A stretch of DNA of 64,000 bases from the NCBI RefSeq assembly GCF_040358985.1, contig NZ_CP132932.1:3162001-3226000 (forward strand), in the 5' to 3' direction. Of this stretch, positions 53,127 through 61,306 are shown piece by piece. The stretch's first letter is position 1; each line of letters opens with the position of its first letter. The DNA comes from Tunturibacter empetritectus (GTDB lineage Bacteria > Acidobacteriota > Terriglobia > Terriglobales > Acidobacteriaceae). Under the pieces are notes generated by a model. It was not told the DNA's origin, made no database searches, and saw only the letters and a list, made by a program, of their open reading frames with translations. Position numbers and translations under genes: made by a program.

Positions 53127-53339
53127 GGGCTAAAGCCCTCTGTTTTGTTTTTTAGGACCCAAGGCTGAAGCCTTGGGGTACCTAGAGGCAAAGGCAACAG
53201 GGTTGAAAAGTTTACATTCCCACCCATCGCAAAGTGCGCGATGGATGGGGCACCCGATTAGTTGTGGCTGGGTGGGTAGAACAGGCAACGGCAGATGCGA
53301 GGGTCTCTCCACGCTGTTCACGGTGAGGCTGTGAACAGC
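53127..53339. repeat. cluster of four palindromic repeat units
   Basis: Four hairpins lie in a row: GGGCT-AA-AGCCC (53127-53138), CCCAAGGCT-GA-AGCCTTGGG (53158-53177), CCATCGC / GCGATGG (53224-53230 with 53238-53244), and GCTGTTCAC / GTGAACAGC (53313-53321 with 53331-53339). They fill the first half of the gap 53075-53591, after the cytochrome. A T-rich run follows the first, so it may terminate the cytochrome transcript. Confidence 0.75.
53218..53256. repeat. dispersed repeat of the GGATGGGGCACCCG type, copy 1
   Basis: CCCACCCATCGC ... GGATGGGGCACCCG. A related copy is at 61125-61167, with the same ends and a different middle. It contains the third hairpin of the surrounding cluster. Confidence 0.6.
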
Positions 53340-53379
53340 TTCGGTCGTTTGTGGTGGAAGAGCGGCGACCCGTCGATTG

Positions 53380-53463
53380 TTTGGGTTGGAAGGTTCGAAC
53401 GGGGATGGGCGGGTGGAATGTGTCGGGATCCTTCACTCCGTTCAGGATGACGGCGAAGAGCAG
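53380..53463. repeat. dispersed intergenic repeat, copy 2 (first copy at 7025-7107)
   Basis: 84 bases, matching 7025-7107 with few changes. The core is GGGATCCTTCACTCCGTTCA followed by GGATGACGG. A low-complexity CAACAGCAAAGGCA-type tail runs to about 53527, then the M3 peptidase promoter region. Confidence 0.85.
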
Positions 53464-53591
53464 ACAACAGCAACAGCAAAGGCACAAGCAACACAGAACA
53501 GCAAAGGCACGAGCAACAGCAAACGCCCGGCAGATCGGAAATCCTCTACAATTTGGGTTTGGATTGCGACTGAGGAAGTACGGAGATATGG

Positions 53592-55775
53592 ATGAGTCAA
53601 GCGGATTTGGTGCGGCGTGTGTCTTTGGTGTTGAGTCTCGGAGCGTTTGTGGGGGTGAGTGTGAGTAGTGCGTCGGGTGCGGTGATGAACGCGAAGGATT
53701 CCGGGTTTGGTCCGTCAAATCCGTTTTATGCGAAGAGTGCGCTGCCGTTTGAAGCTCCGCCGTTCGACAAGATTAAGGACAGCGACTATGAGCCGGCGAT
53801 TGAGGCTGGGATGGCGGAGGAGCTGAAGGAGATCGACGCGATTGCGAATAACTCCGCTGCGCCTACGTTCGAGAACACGGTGGTTGCGATGGAGAAGACG
53901 GGCGAACTGTTTCAACGGGCGATGGCGGCCTTCGATGGAGTGACGGGAGCGAATACGAATCCTACGCTCGAGAAGATGCAGGAGGAACTGGCTCCGAAGC
54001 TGGCAGCGCATCGGGATGCGATCTATCTGAATGAGAAGCTGTTTCGTCGCGTGGCTGCGGTGTATGACACGAGAGCTTCGCTGAAGCTGACCCCGGAGGG
54101 TCTGCGGCTGGTGGAGGTGAGGTACAGGGACTTTGTGCATGCGGGCGCGAATCTTTCGGATGCGGACAAAGAGAAGCTGAAGAAGCTCAATGAAGAAGAG
54201 TCGACGCTTTCGAATGGGTTTCGAAGCAAGGTGCTGGCTGCGACGAAAGATGCGGCTTACACGACGACGGACAAGGCTGCGCTTGCGGGTTTGACAGCGG
54301 GGGATTTGAGCGGCGCGGAGGCGGCGGCGAAGGAGCGGAAGAAGGAGGGATATGTGCTGCCGATGCAGAATACGACACAGCAGCCGGTTCTCTCGTCGTT
54401 GAGTGTGAGGGCGACGCGGCAGGCGGTGTTTGACGCGTCGTGGACGCGAACCGAGCGTGGCGATGCGAACGATACGCGGGCGACGATTGCGCGGCTGGCG
54501 CAACTGCGCGCGGAGAAGGGCAAGCTGCTGGGGCACGACAGCTATGCGGGCTGGAAGCTGGAAGACCAGATGGCGAAGACGCCCGAGAACGCACTGAAGT
54601 TTATGGATGCGCTGGTGGCTCCTTCTGTGGCGAATGCGGCAGACGAGGCAAAGGATATTCAGGGTGTGATCGATGCCCAGAATAAGGGAGCTCAGGGTGG
54701 CGGGTTTCCGGTTGAGGCGTGGGATTGGGAGTTTTATTCGGAGCAAGTGAGGAAGGCGAAGTACGACATTGACGAGGCGCAGGTGCGGCCTTACTTCGAG
54801 CTGAACAATGTGCTTGAGAATGGCGTGTTCTATGCAGCGGGACAGTTGTATGGGCTGAGCTTCAAGGAGCGCAAGGATATTCCGGTGTGGAACGCGGATG
54901 TGCGGGTGTTTGAGGTGTTCGACGCGGATGCGAAGCCGCTGGCGCTATTTTACTGCGACTACTACAAGCGGGATAACAAGAATGGCGGGGCCTGGATGAG
55001 CAGCTTTGTGGACCAGTCGAAGCTGATGGGCAGGCTGCCGGTGGTCTATAACGTGGCGAATCTGCCGAAGCCTGCGGCGGGGGAGCCGGCGCTGATCAGC
55101 TTCAGCGATGTGGTGACGATGTTCCATGAGTTTGGACATGGGCTGCATGGGATGCTGGCGGATAGCGAGTATCCGAGCTTGTCGGGGACGTCGGTGGCGC
55201 GCGACTTTGTGGAGTTTCCGTCGCAGTTCAATGAGCATTGGGCGACGTATCCGGCGGTGTTTGCGCACTATGCGAAGCACTATAAGACGGGCGCGGCGAT
55301 GCCAGAGGAGTTGGCGACGAAGATCAAGCGGGCCGTGGATTTCAACCAGGGCTATATGCTGACGGAGCTGGTGGCGGCGGCGGAGCTGGATATGCAGTGG
55401 CACTCGCTGCCGGTGGGCGAGGGATTGCAGGAGCCGGATGCGTTTGAGAAGGCGGCGCTGGCGAAGAAGGGATTCACGCTGGGCTATGTGCCGCCGCGGT
55501 ATAGGTCGAGCTATTTTTCGCACATCTGGGGCGGGGGTTATGCGGCGGGGTACTACGCGTATCTGTGGAGCGAGATGCTGGATGATGATGCGTTCCAGTG
55601 GTTCCAGGATCATGGCGGGTTGACCCGGGCGAATGGGGACCGGTTCCGGAAGATGGTGCTGTCGCGGGGGAATACCGAGGACCTGGCGAAGATGTATGAG
55701 GCTTGGCTGGGGAGTGCGCCGAAGGTGGAGCCGATGCTGAAGTACCGGGGGCTGGAGAAGGCGGCGGCGAAGTAG
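53592..55775 (+). CDS. M3 family metallopeptidase (dipeptidyl carboxypeptidase-like), exported
   Basis: 727 residues. A signal peptide at about 1-30 suggests a periplasmic enzyme, unlike cytoplasmic E. coli Dcp. The zinc site is FHEFGHGLH: H512-E513-x2-H516, with the third ligand Glu expected some 25-30 residues later in VEFPSQFNEHW. The helical N-terminal half resembles the Dcp/thimet oligopeptidase lid. It removes dipeptides from peptide C-termini or cuts short peptides. Start ATG at 53592. Copy 2 of the structured repeat follows the stop within 20 bases. Confidence 0.93.
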   Translation: MSQADLVRRVSLVLSLGAFVGVSVSSASGAVMNAKDSGFGPSNPFYAKSALPFEAPPFDKIKDSDYEPAIEAGMAEELKEIDAIANNSAAPTFENTVVAMEKTGELFQRAMAAFDGVTGANTNPTLEKMQEELAPKLAAHRDAIYLNEKLFRRVAAVYDTRASLKLTPEGLRLVEVRYRDFVHAGANLSDADKEKLKKLNEEESTLSNGFRSKVLAATKDAAYTTTDKAALAGLTAGDLSGAEAAAKERKKEGYVLPMQNTTQQPVLSSLSVRATRQAVFDASWTRTERGDANDTRATIARLAQLRAEKGKLLGHDSYAGWKLEDQMAKTPENALKFMDALVAPSVANAADEAKDIQGVIDAQNKGAQGGGFPVEAWDWEFYSEQVRKAKYDIDEAQVRPYFELNNVLENGVFYAAGQLYGLSFKERKDIPVWNADVRVFEVFDADAKPLALFYCDYYKRDNKNGGAWMSSFVDQSKLMGRLPVVYNVANLPKPAAGEPALISFSDVVTMFHEFGHGLHGMLADSEYPSLSGTSVARDFVEFPSQFNEHWATYPAVFAHYAKHYKTGAAMPEELATKIKRAVDFNQGYMLTELVAAAELDMQWHSLPVGEGLQEPDAFEKAALAKKGFTLGYVPPRYRSSYFSHIWGGGYAAGYYAYLWSEMLDDDAFQWFQDHGGLTRANGDRFRKMVLSRGNTEDLAKMYEAWLGSAPKVEPMLKYRGLEKAAAK

Positions 55776-55792
55776 GTTTCTTCCGGGGAAAG

Positions 55793-55860
55793 TGCCCGCT
55801 GCGCGCGGGGCGGTCACTTCGTGACTTGTATACCCCTTCGGTTGGCGCTCCCGTTGGTCG
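55793..55860 (+). repeat. structured dispersed element, copy 2
   Basis: A shorter copy: hairpin CCCGC-TGCGC-GCGGG (55795-55809), then GGTCAC-TTC-GTGAC, GTATACC and CTCCCGTTGGTCG. It is placed right after the M3 peptidase stop and lacks the first GTCCTGCCGGACGGG block of copies 1 and 3. Confidence 0.85.
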
Positions 55861-56146
55861 CGGAGGAAATATCTTCGGCGACTGACGGGTGGGCGAATGA
55901 TGGGCGCTTGGCGGTGCGACGATTTTTCTTCGCAATTTTGACAACTTCAGATATGCTAATTTTCATTCCAAGTTCACAAAGTAAACTGAATTTCACTTGT
56001 ATCGAAGTTTAAGTTCACAGTTGCCTGGGTGTCGTCACCGCGGGTTCGCGGCGCTGCATCGCTGCATAGGTGTCTTTGCTGATCGGTCATTTTCAGGCAA
56101 AAAACTTGTTTTGGTTCAAGCTGCATTACTTCAGGAGCCAGAGATT
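55861..56146 (+). promoter_or_regulatory. upstream region of the Oar-type receptor gene
   Basis: No gene. A perfect TTGACA lies at 55938-55943, but a good -10 is not evident at the right spacing. The 8-mer AAGTTCAC occurs twice, at 55970-55977 and 56011-56018. The leader would be about 180 bases long. Confidence 0.4.
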
Positions 56147-59100
56147 ATGACGAAGCGTTCGCGTTTTTTCTTCCTCGTTGTTGTTTGCCAGATGGCTTGT
56201 CTTCTTCTGGTTTGTCCTGTGTTTGGGCAGCAGACGCTTGGCGGCCTGACGGGGGTGGTGACCGATGCTCAGGGTGGAATTCTGCCTGGGACCGTGGTGA
56301 CGGTGGTGGGGGACCAGACGGGTTTGACGCGGACCCAGACCGCGGGGAGCAATGGGTTTTATGACTTTGCGAATCTGCCGATTGGGACTTATACGCTTTC
56401 GTTTACGAAGGAAGGGTTTCAGACGCAGAAGATGAGTGTGGTTCCTGTGCAGAGCGACCGCACGGGAACGGTGAATGCAAGTTTGAGTGTGGGCGCGGTG
56501 AATACGGTGGTGAGCGTGGATGCGGTGCCGCTGCTGAACGCGGTGGACACTACGAACGGATACATTCTGGATAAGGCGCAGATCGAGTCGATACCGCAGC
56601 CTACGGGGAGTTTTACGGGGCTGGCGATTCTGTCGCCGGGGGTGAATGCGGAGCTGCCGGGTGGGACGGGGGCGCAGTCGGGGCTGGGGAATCTGCCGAT
56701 CTGGGCGAATGGACAACGAGATACGAGCAATAGCTTCTCGATCAACGGCGTGGACGCGAGCAGCTTGTTCAATGGGAAGAGTACGAGCCAGGTCGGTTCG
56801 CAGCGGGTGATCAATAGCACTGGCGCCTCGACCACGCAAGGCGGCGCGGGAGTGATTCAGACGGTCGCCTCGGTCTATCTTTCAATCGGGAACGCGATTC
56901 CGACGCCAGCGCCGGAGTCGATCCAGGAGGTTCGGGTGAACGCGTCGATGTATGACGCGCAACAGGGTTCTACTTCGGGGGCGCACATCGATGTGAATAC
57001 TGCTTCGGGCACCAACTCGTATCACGGGACGGCGTATGGGCGTCGTGGAACGAACTGGATCAATGCAGCGCCGTTCTTCTTGAAGAATAATCCGCTGCTT
57101 GCGAATGATCGGAAGGATGAGAATCCTGAACTGCATCGGTACATTGCAGGGGGCACGTTTGGCGGTCCGATTCTCAAGAACAAGCTGTTCGGGTTTGTGT
57201 CGTATCAGCACCTGCAGGTGTCGGATTCGGAGATTGGCGATAACTTTATCAATGTGCCGGTGGGCTTGTCGGATAACAATCGCGATGCCGCGGGTTTTGC
57301 GAACATGGTGAACGGTTCCTTTGGTACGGGTCTTACCGCTGCCAACATTGATCAAACTGCGCTGGCTCTGTTCAACTCGCCTTCGCTTCCTGGTGAGCCG
57401 GGCAAGTGGCTTGTGCCGAATGACACGGGATCGTCGGGCATGTCGGCCTCGCATCCTTACAACGCTTTTCTTCCGGGGACTGGCCGATTCAAGGCGGATA
57501 TGGCGGTGGCCAATCTTGACTACAACATCTCAAGCAGAGACACACTGGCGCTGAAGTACTTCTATCAGCACGATCCGACGCTTGCTCCTTATGCGTACTC
57601 CAGTGTTCCGGGATTTACCGAACACCTCGACTCGGGCGCACAGGTTTTTTCGATCATCAACACCTATCTAGTGAAGTCGAACCTGAGTACGACGGAGAGC
57701 TTAGGGTTTCTTCGCGAGAAGACGTGGGTGGATAATGAGCAGCCTTTCGGGCCGAGTGCAATTCCCGGAGGTTCGCAGGGTACGGTTTCGATCAATGAGT
57801 TTGGATCGAATTACTTTCCCGGCGTGTCGATTGTGAATGTGCTGGGCAGCGCTCAGAGCCAGTATGGCCTGGTGAGCACGGGGATCCTAAACATTGGTCC
57901 CAATGCGGAGGGGCAGGCACCGAACACGGGGGCCTTCCAGAATCGCTGGCAGCCTTCGGGCAACGCTATCTGGACGCTGGGCAAGCACACGGTCACGTTT
58001 GGAACGAGCTATAGCTACACGCAGTTGAACACGATCGACAAGCGTACCGGCACCGGCACGGTCGCGACCGACGATTTGAGCGCCTATGCGCAGGGGTATG
58101 TGACGCCGGGCAGCTCTTCGACGTCGTTTTATGTAAGCTCGTTTTTGCAGGGCGATGCGAGCCGTTACTACCGGGCGAACCAGGTGGGAAGTTATGTGCA
58201 GGATAAGTTTCAATTTACGCCTACGCTCTCGATTACCGCAGGGGTGCGCTACGACTGGAACGGCGGCCTGACGGAGAAGAACGGACGGATCTTCAACTTC
58301 GACCCAACGCTTTATAGCTACAACGAGGCGTCGGATACGATCGTCAATCCGGGCTTCATTATTGCGAGCAATAACAGGAACGGGACCACTGGCGTGAGCC
58401 CGACGACACTGACGGGCCGTCAGTGGGGAGTTGGTCCGCGGTTGGGCGCGGCGTGGCAGCCGGAGAGGTTCGCGGGGAAGGTGGTAGTGCGTTCGGGCTT
58501 CGGGATGTACTACGACCGCGGCGAACTGTTCAGCTACTTCTCGCCTGGCTATGCGATCGGAACCGTCACTGGCGGGCCTTTCGGGGTGAATCAGCAGCTT
58601 CCGTTTGTGACGGCACAGAGCTGCCCGGTGCAAAGCCTTTACAGCTACTACATTCCGACCTGCGGCGGAGGCGGCGGCATCTCCCCACCTGTCGCTGCGC
58701 CGACGGCGGCTACGGGCAACCTGGCGAATCCTTACACGAATGTTCAGAATGCTCCTCCGACGAACCCGAAGTCTTCGGATCTGAGCAACTACCTGCCGAA
58801 TATTGCGAGCATCAGCAATGGCGGGCAGCCGATCTCGCTGGGCGTCTACGATCGCGCGAACAAGCTGCCTTATACGTTCAACTACACGCTCGATATTCAG
58901 TGGCAGCCACGCAATGACCTTGCGATCACGCTGGGCTACGTGGGTAATCTGGGGCGGCATCAGGTGATTCCGGTTCCGTTCAACCAGCCCGGGATTGCTT
59001 CGCCAAGCGCCACGATTCATGGGGAGAAGTATTCCTATGGCTATAACGTCGGCGGCGCCAATTTGCCGGACGGAAGCGGTTATGATTTCGACTACGAGGG

Positions 59101-60076
59101 CGGCAACATCGATCATCGCGTTCCTTACATCGGATATGCGGCAGAGTCGATCTCATACAAGGCGGCGGGTGTGGATGCCTACAATGCACTGACGGCACAT
59201 GTTGAGAAGCGCATGAGCCACGGGGTCCAGGTGGCTGCCTCTTACACGTACTCCCATGCGCTGGACGAACAGAGCGGGCTGGGCCTGTTCTATAACGGCA
59301 ACAACCCGGTGAACCTGCGCGACGGATATGCTTCGGCCGACTTTGATCGCACACATGTCATCAACTTCAACTACGTCTACAGGCTGCCGGACTTCGTTCA
59401 CCGCCACAATGTTGAGAGCTATTTCACGAACGGCTGGTCGCTGGTGGGACTGACGATTCTGCAGAGTGGTCAACCGTATAGCGTGATCGACTTCAGCGGC
59501 GCCGTGGGTAGCATCTATTACGGAGTCAGCAACGGCATTACGAATCCGATTGTTCCGCTGGCTGCCGGCTGCACGGCGAAGAATGCCACGACGGGCCACT
59601 CGGGCGCGTTCGAAACTGCCGGTAACGAATCTATCCCTGCGCTCAACGCCTCGTGCTTCACGATTCCTGTGCTGCAGGCAGGTGGACTGAGCGGCGCGGT
59701 TCCTACCTCAGATCCTTATGAGACCGGCTTTACCACTGGTCAGCGAAACATCTTCCGCCAGGCTTTCCAGAAGCGTGCGGATGCTTCTCTGATGAAGGTG
59801 ACGAAGTTCTCGGAGCGATACAGCCTCACGTATACGTTCGATGTTTATAACCTGACGAATACGAGCAGCTTCGATGTGCCGGGTAACGAGGTGGCGCAGA
59901 ACGTAAACTACAACGGCTTCCCGCAGGCTGGAACGCCAGTTCTGCCGACCGGCTGCAATACAACGCCTCCCCCAAACACCGGGAGCTTTTACAACTGTCC
60001 AAGTGGGCTGGGTACTGTGACGCATACGATTGGAAGTCCGCGACAGATACAGATGGCGCTGCGGTTTTTATTTTAG
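56147..60076 (+). CDS. Oar-type TonB-dependent outer-membrane receptor
   Basis: 1309 residues from the ATG at 56147. A signal peptide (about 1-27, FFFLVVVCQMACLLLVCPVFG) is followed by a carboxypeptidase-regulatory-like domain at about 30-110 (LTGVVTDAQGGILPGTVVTV, NLPIGTYTLSFTKEGF), a plug region (about 120-290), and a very large beta-barrel ending in MALRFLF, whose final Phe is an outer-membrane signal. Such proteins are numerous in Acidobacteriota and are thought to import polysaccharide or peptide ligands or act in adhesion. Ligand unknown. Copy 3 of the structured element follows the stop. Confidence 0.95.
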   Translation: MTKRSRFFFLVVVCQMACLLLVCPVFGQQTLGGLTGVVTDAQGGILPGTVVTVVGDQTGLTRTQTAGSNGFYDFANLPIGTYTLSFTKEGFQTQKMSVVPVQSDRTGTVNASLSVGAVNTVVSVDAVPLLNAVDTTNGYILDKAQIESIPQPTGSFTGLAILSPGVNAELPGGTGAQSGLGNLPIWANGQRDTSNSFSINGVDASSLFNGKSTSQVGSQRVINSTGASTTQGGAGVIQTVASVYLSIGNAIPTPAPESIQEVRVNASMYDAQQGSTSGAHIDVNTASGTNSYHGTAYGRRGTNWINAAPFFLKNNPLLANDRKDENPELHRYIAGGTFGGPILKNKLFGFVSYQHLQVSDSEIGDNFINVPVGLSDNNRDAAGFANMVNGSFGTGLTAANIDQTALALFNSPSLPGEPGKWLVPNDTGSSGMSASHPYNAFLPGTGRFKADMAVANLDYNISSRDTLALKYFYQHDPTLAPYAYSSVPGFTEHLDSGAQVFSIINTYLVKSNLSTTESLGFLREKTWVDNEQPFGPSAIPGGSQGTVSINEFGSNYFPGVSIVNVLGSAQSQYGLVSTGILNIGPNAEGQAPNTGAFQNRWQPSGNAIWTLGKHTVTFGTSYSYTQLNTIDKRTGTGTVATDDLSAYAQGYVTPGSSSTSFYVSSFLQGDASRYYRANQVGSYVQDKFQFTPTLSITAGVRYDWNGGLTEKNGRIFNFDPTLYSYNEASDTIVNPGFIIASNNRNGTTGVSPTTLTGRQWGVGPRLGAAWQPERFAGKVVVRSGFGMYYDRGELFSYFSPGYAIGTVTGGPFGVNQQLPFVTAQSCPVQSLYSYYIPTCGGGGGISPPVAAPTAATGNLANPYTNVQNAPPTNPKSSDLSNYLPNIASISNGGQPISLGVYDRANKLPYTFNYTLDIQWQPRNDLAITLGYVGNLGRHQVIPVPFNQPGIASPSATIHGEKYSYGYNVGGANLPDGSGYDFDYEGGNIDHRVPYIGYAAESISYKAAGVDAYNALTAHVEKRMSHGVQVAASYTYSHALDEQSGLGLFYNGNNPVNLRDGYASADFDRTHVINFNYVYRLPDFVHRHNVESYFTNGWSLVGLTILQSGQPYSVIDFSGAVGSIYYGVSNGITNPIVPLAAGCTAKNATTGHSGAFETAGNESIPALNASCFTIPVLQAGGLSGAVPTSDPYETGFTTGQRNIFRQAFQKRADASLMKVTKFSERYSLTYTFDVYNLTNTSSFDVPGNEVAQNVNYNGFPQAGTPVLPTGCNTTPPPNTGSFYNCPSGLGTVTHTIGSPRQIQMALRFLF

Positions 60077-60083
60077 GAAGGCT

Positions 60084-60183
60084 GTCCTGCCGGACGGGCT
60101 CCCTGCGCGGGAGGCGGTCACTTCGTGACGCGTATACCTTGTCTTGGTGGAAGTGCTGCAATGGCCCTCCCTTTGGTCGGGAT
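60084..60183 (+). repeat. structured dispersed element, copy 3
   Basis: Begins GTCCTGCCGGACGGG, then hairpin CTCCC-TGCGC-GGGAG, then GGTCAC-TTC-GTGAC, GTATACC and a final CTCCCTTTGGTCGGG. It follows the receptor stop by 7 bases and precedes the end of the opposite-strand eutC. Confidence 0.85.
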
Positions 60184-60206
60184 GAGCGGGGCTGCGCTAC
60201 TGCCTT

Positions 60207-60998
60207 TCAGGGATTCAGTTGGGGCTGGGTGATCTCTTTCAGGGCGGTGCCGGTTAGCTGCAGACGATTGGCTTCGGCGCAGTAGAAGGCTATGCGGGTG
60301 GCAGCGGTAGCGTAGTCTAAGCCGGCGGTGTGGATGTTGGAGATGCAGTTGCGGTCGGCGTCGGTACGGCCGGGGGCGGGGTTCCAGGTGAGGTAGGCGC
60401 CGAGGGAATCGGGGGAGCTGAGGCCGGGGCGCTCGCCGATAAGGATGAGAGAGAGACGGGCGTGGAGGAGGGAGCCGATGTGGTCGGCGATGGCTACGCG
60501 GGCTTGCGTGGCGATGCAGATTGGGCCGAGGGTTTGGTTTGGCGGAAGAGCGGGGAGGAGCGCGGCGAGGAGGGGGAGGGCGTGGCGCTCGACTGCGGTG
60601 GCGGAGAGGCCATCGGCCAAAACGATGACTATGTCGCAGGGGGACGGGTGGAGGAGAGCGGCGGAGGCCGGGGTCAGGGTGCGGCCGAGGTCGGGGCGCC
60701 GGAGGTAGGTGGTGCGATTGGGGGCGGCGCTGGCGAGGGTGAGGATTGGGGCGGCCAGGGAGGGGAGTTCGTAGCGCAGGCGCTGGGCGAGGAGTTCGGG
60801 GTCGAGCGCGGCGTGGACGGCGTCGCGGGCCTGGGCGTGGGCTCGCTGGAAGTCGAGGATCTCTGTGGTGGCGAGACTGACGCCGGTGCGACGGAGGGCG
60901 ACGCGGGCCGGGGTGTAGCTGCGCAGGGTGGTGGCTGGCGTGGTGGCCGACGTGGCGTGGCGATCTATCTCAGGTTCGTTGCTATCGTGATTGGGCAT
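60207..60998 (-). CDS. eutC: ethanolamine ammonia-lyase small subunit (EutC-like)
   Basis: 263 residues from the ATG at 60998; a longer frame to 61130 adds unconserved sequence. The C-terminal half matches EutC: IVLADGLSATAVERHA, GPICIATQARVAIADHIG, LILIGERPGLSSPDSLGAYLTW, and DRNCISNIHTAGLDYATAA. With EutB, EutC forms the B12-dependent enzyme that turns ethanolamine into acetaldehyde and ammonia. EutB is not adjacent on either side: the Oar-type receptor lies downstream and an ABC exporter upstream. It could be an orphan, or EutB may be elsewhere. Confidence 0.85.
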   Translation of the reverse strand: MPNHDSNEPEIDRHATSATTPATTLRSYTPARVALRRTGVSLATTEILDFQRAHAQARDAVHAALDPELLAQRLRYELPSLAAPILTLASAAPNRTTYLRRPDLGRTLTPASAALLHPSPCDIVIVLADGLSATAVERHALPLLAALLPALPPNQTLGPICIATQARVAIADHIGSLLHARLSLILIGERPGLSSPDSLGAYLTWNPAPGRTDADRNCISNIHTAGLDYATAATRIAFYCAEANRLQLTGTALKEITQPQLNP

Positions 60999-61306
60999 GA
61001 TGGATTGTGATCCGGAGGGTGGGATGCTGGGTTGTTTGATTTGCTTTGAGGGTTGGAATTTTATGGTGCTTTGTTCGTGAGTGGGTTTGGGAGAAAGGCG
61101 GTTCGCGCCTGGCCGACGCGAATACCCCACCCTATCGCGATGAGACTGCGAAAGGATGGGGCACCCGGTGGTGGATGGTTTGTGAAGTGGCGGAGTTGCT
61201 GGTAGATGTTGCCGGTGTACGGATGGAAGGCTTGTGCCGTTGAGTTTGGTGTTCCGGTAGGATGTTTGTCTGCATCGAGGTTGAGGAAAAGGAACGGCGC
61301 CTTCTT
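60999..61306. other. intergenic region with a repeat copy
   Basis: 308 bases between the divergent eutC and ABC exporter genes. It holds the second copy of the GGATGGGGCACCCG repeat at 61125-61167. No promoter consensus or other feature is clear. Confidence 0.45.
61125..61167. repeat. dispersed repeat of the GGATGGGGCACCCG type, copy 2
   Basis: CCCCACCCTATCGCGATG ... GGATGGGGCACCCG. It matches the ends of the copy at 53218-53256 but its middle differs. Confidence 0.6.

Noticed and set aside
53463..53527. Possible CRISPR-like or coding tandem repeat (CAACAGCAAAGGCA type)
   Set aside because: The units are irregular and short with no spacers; it is a low-complexity tail of the dispersed repeat.
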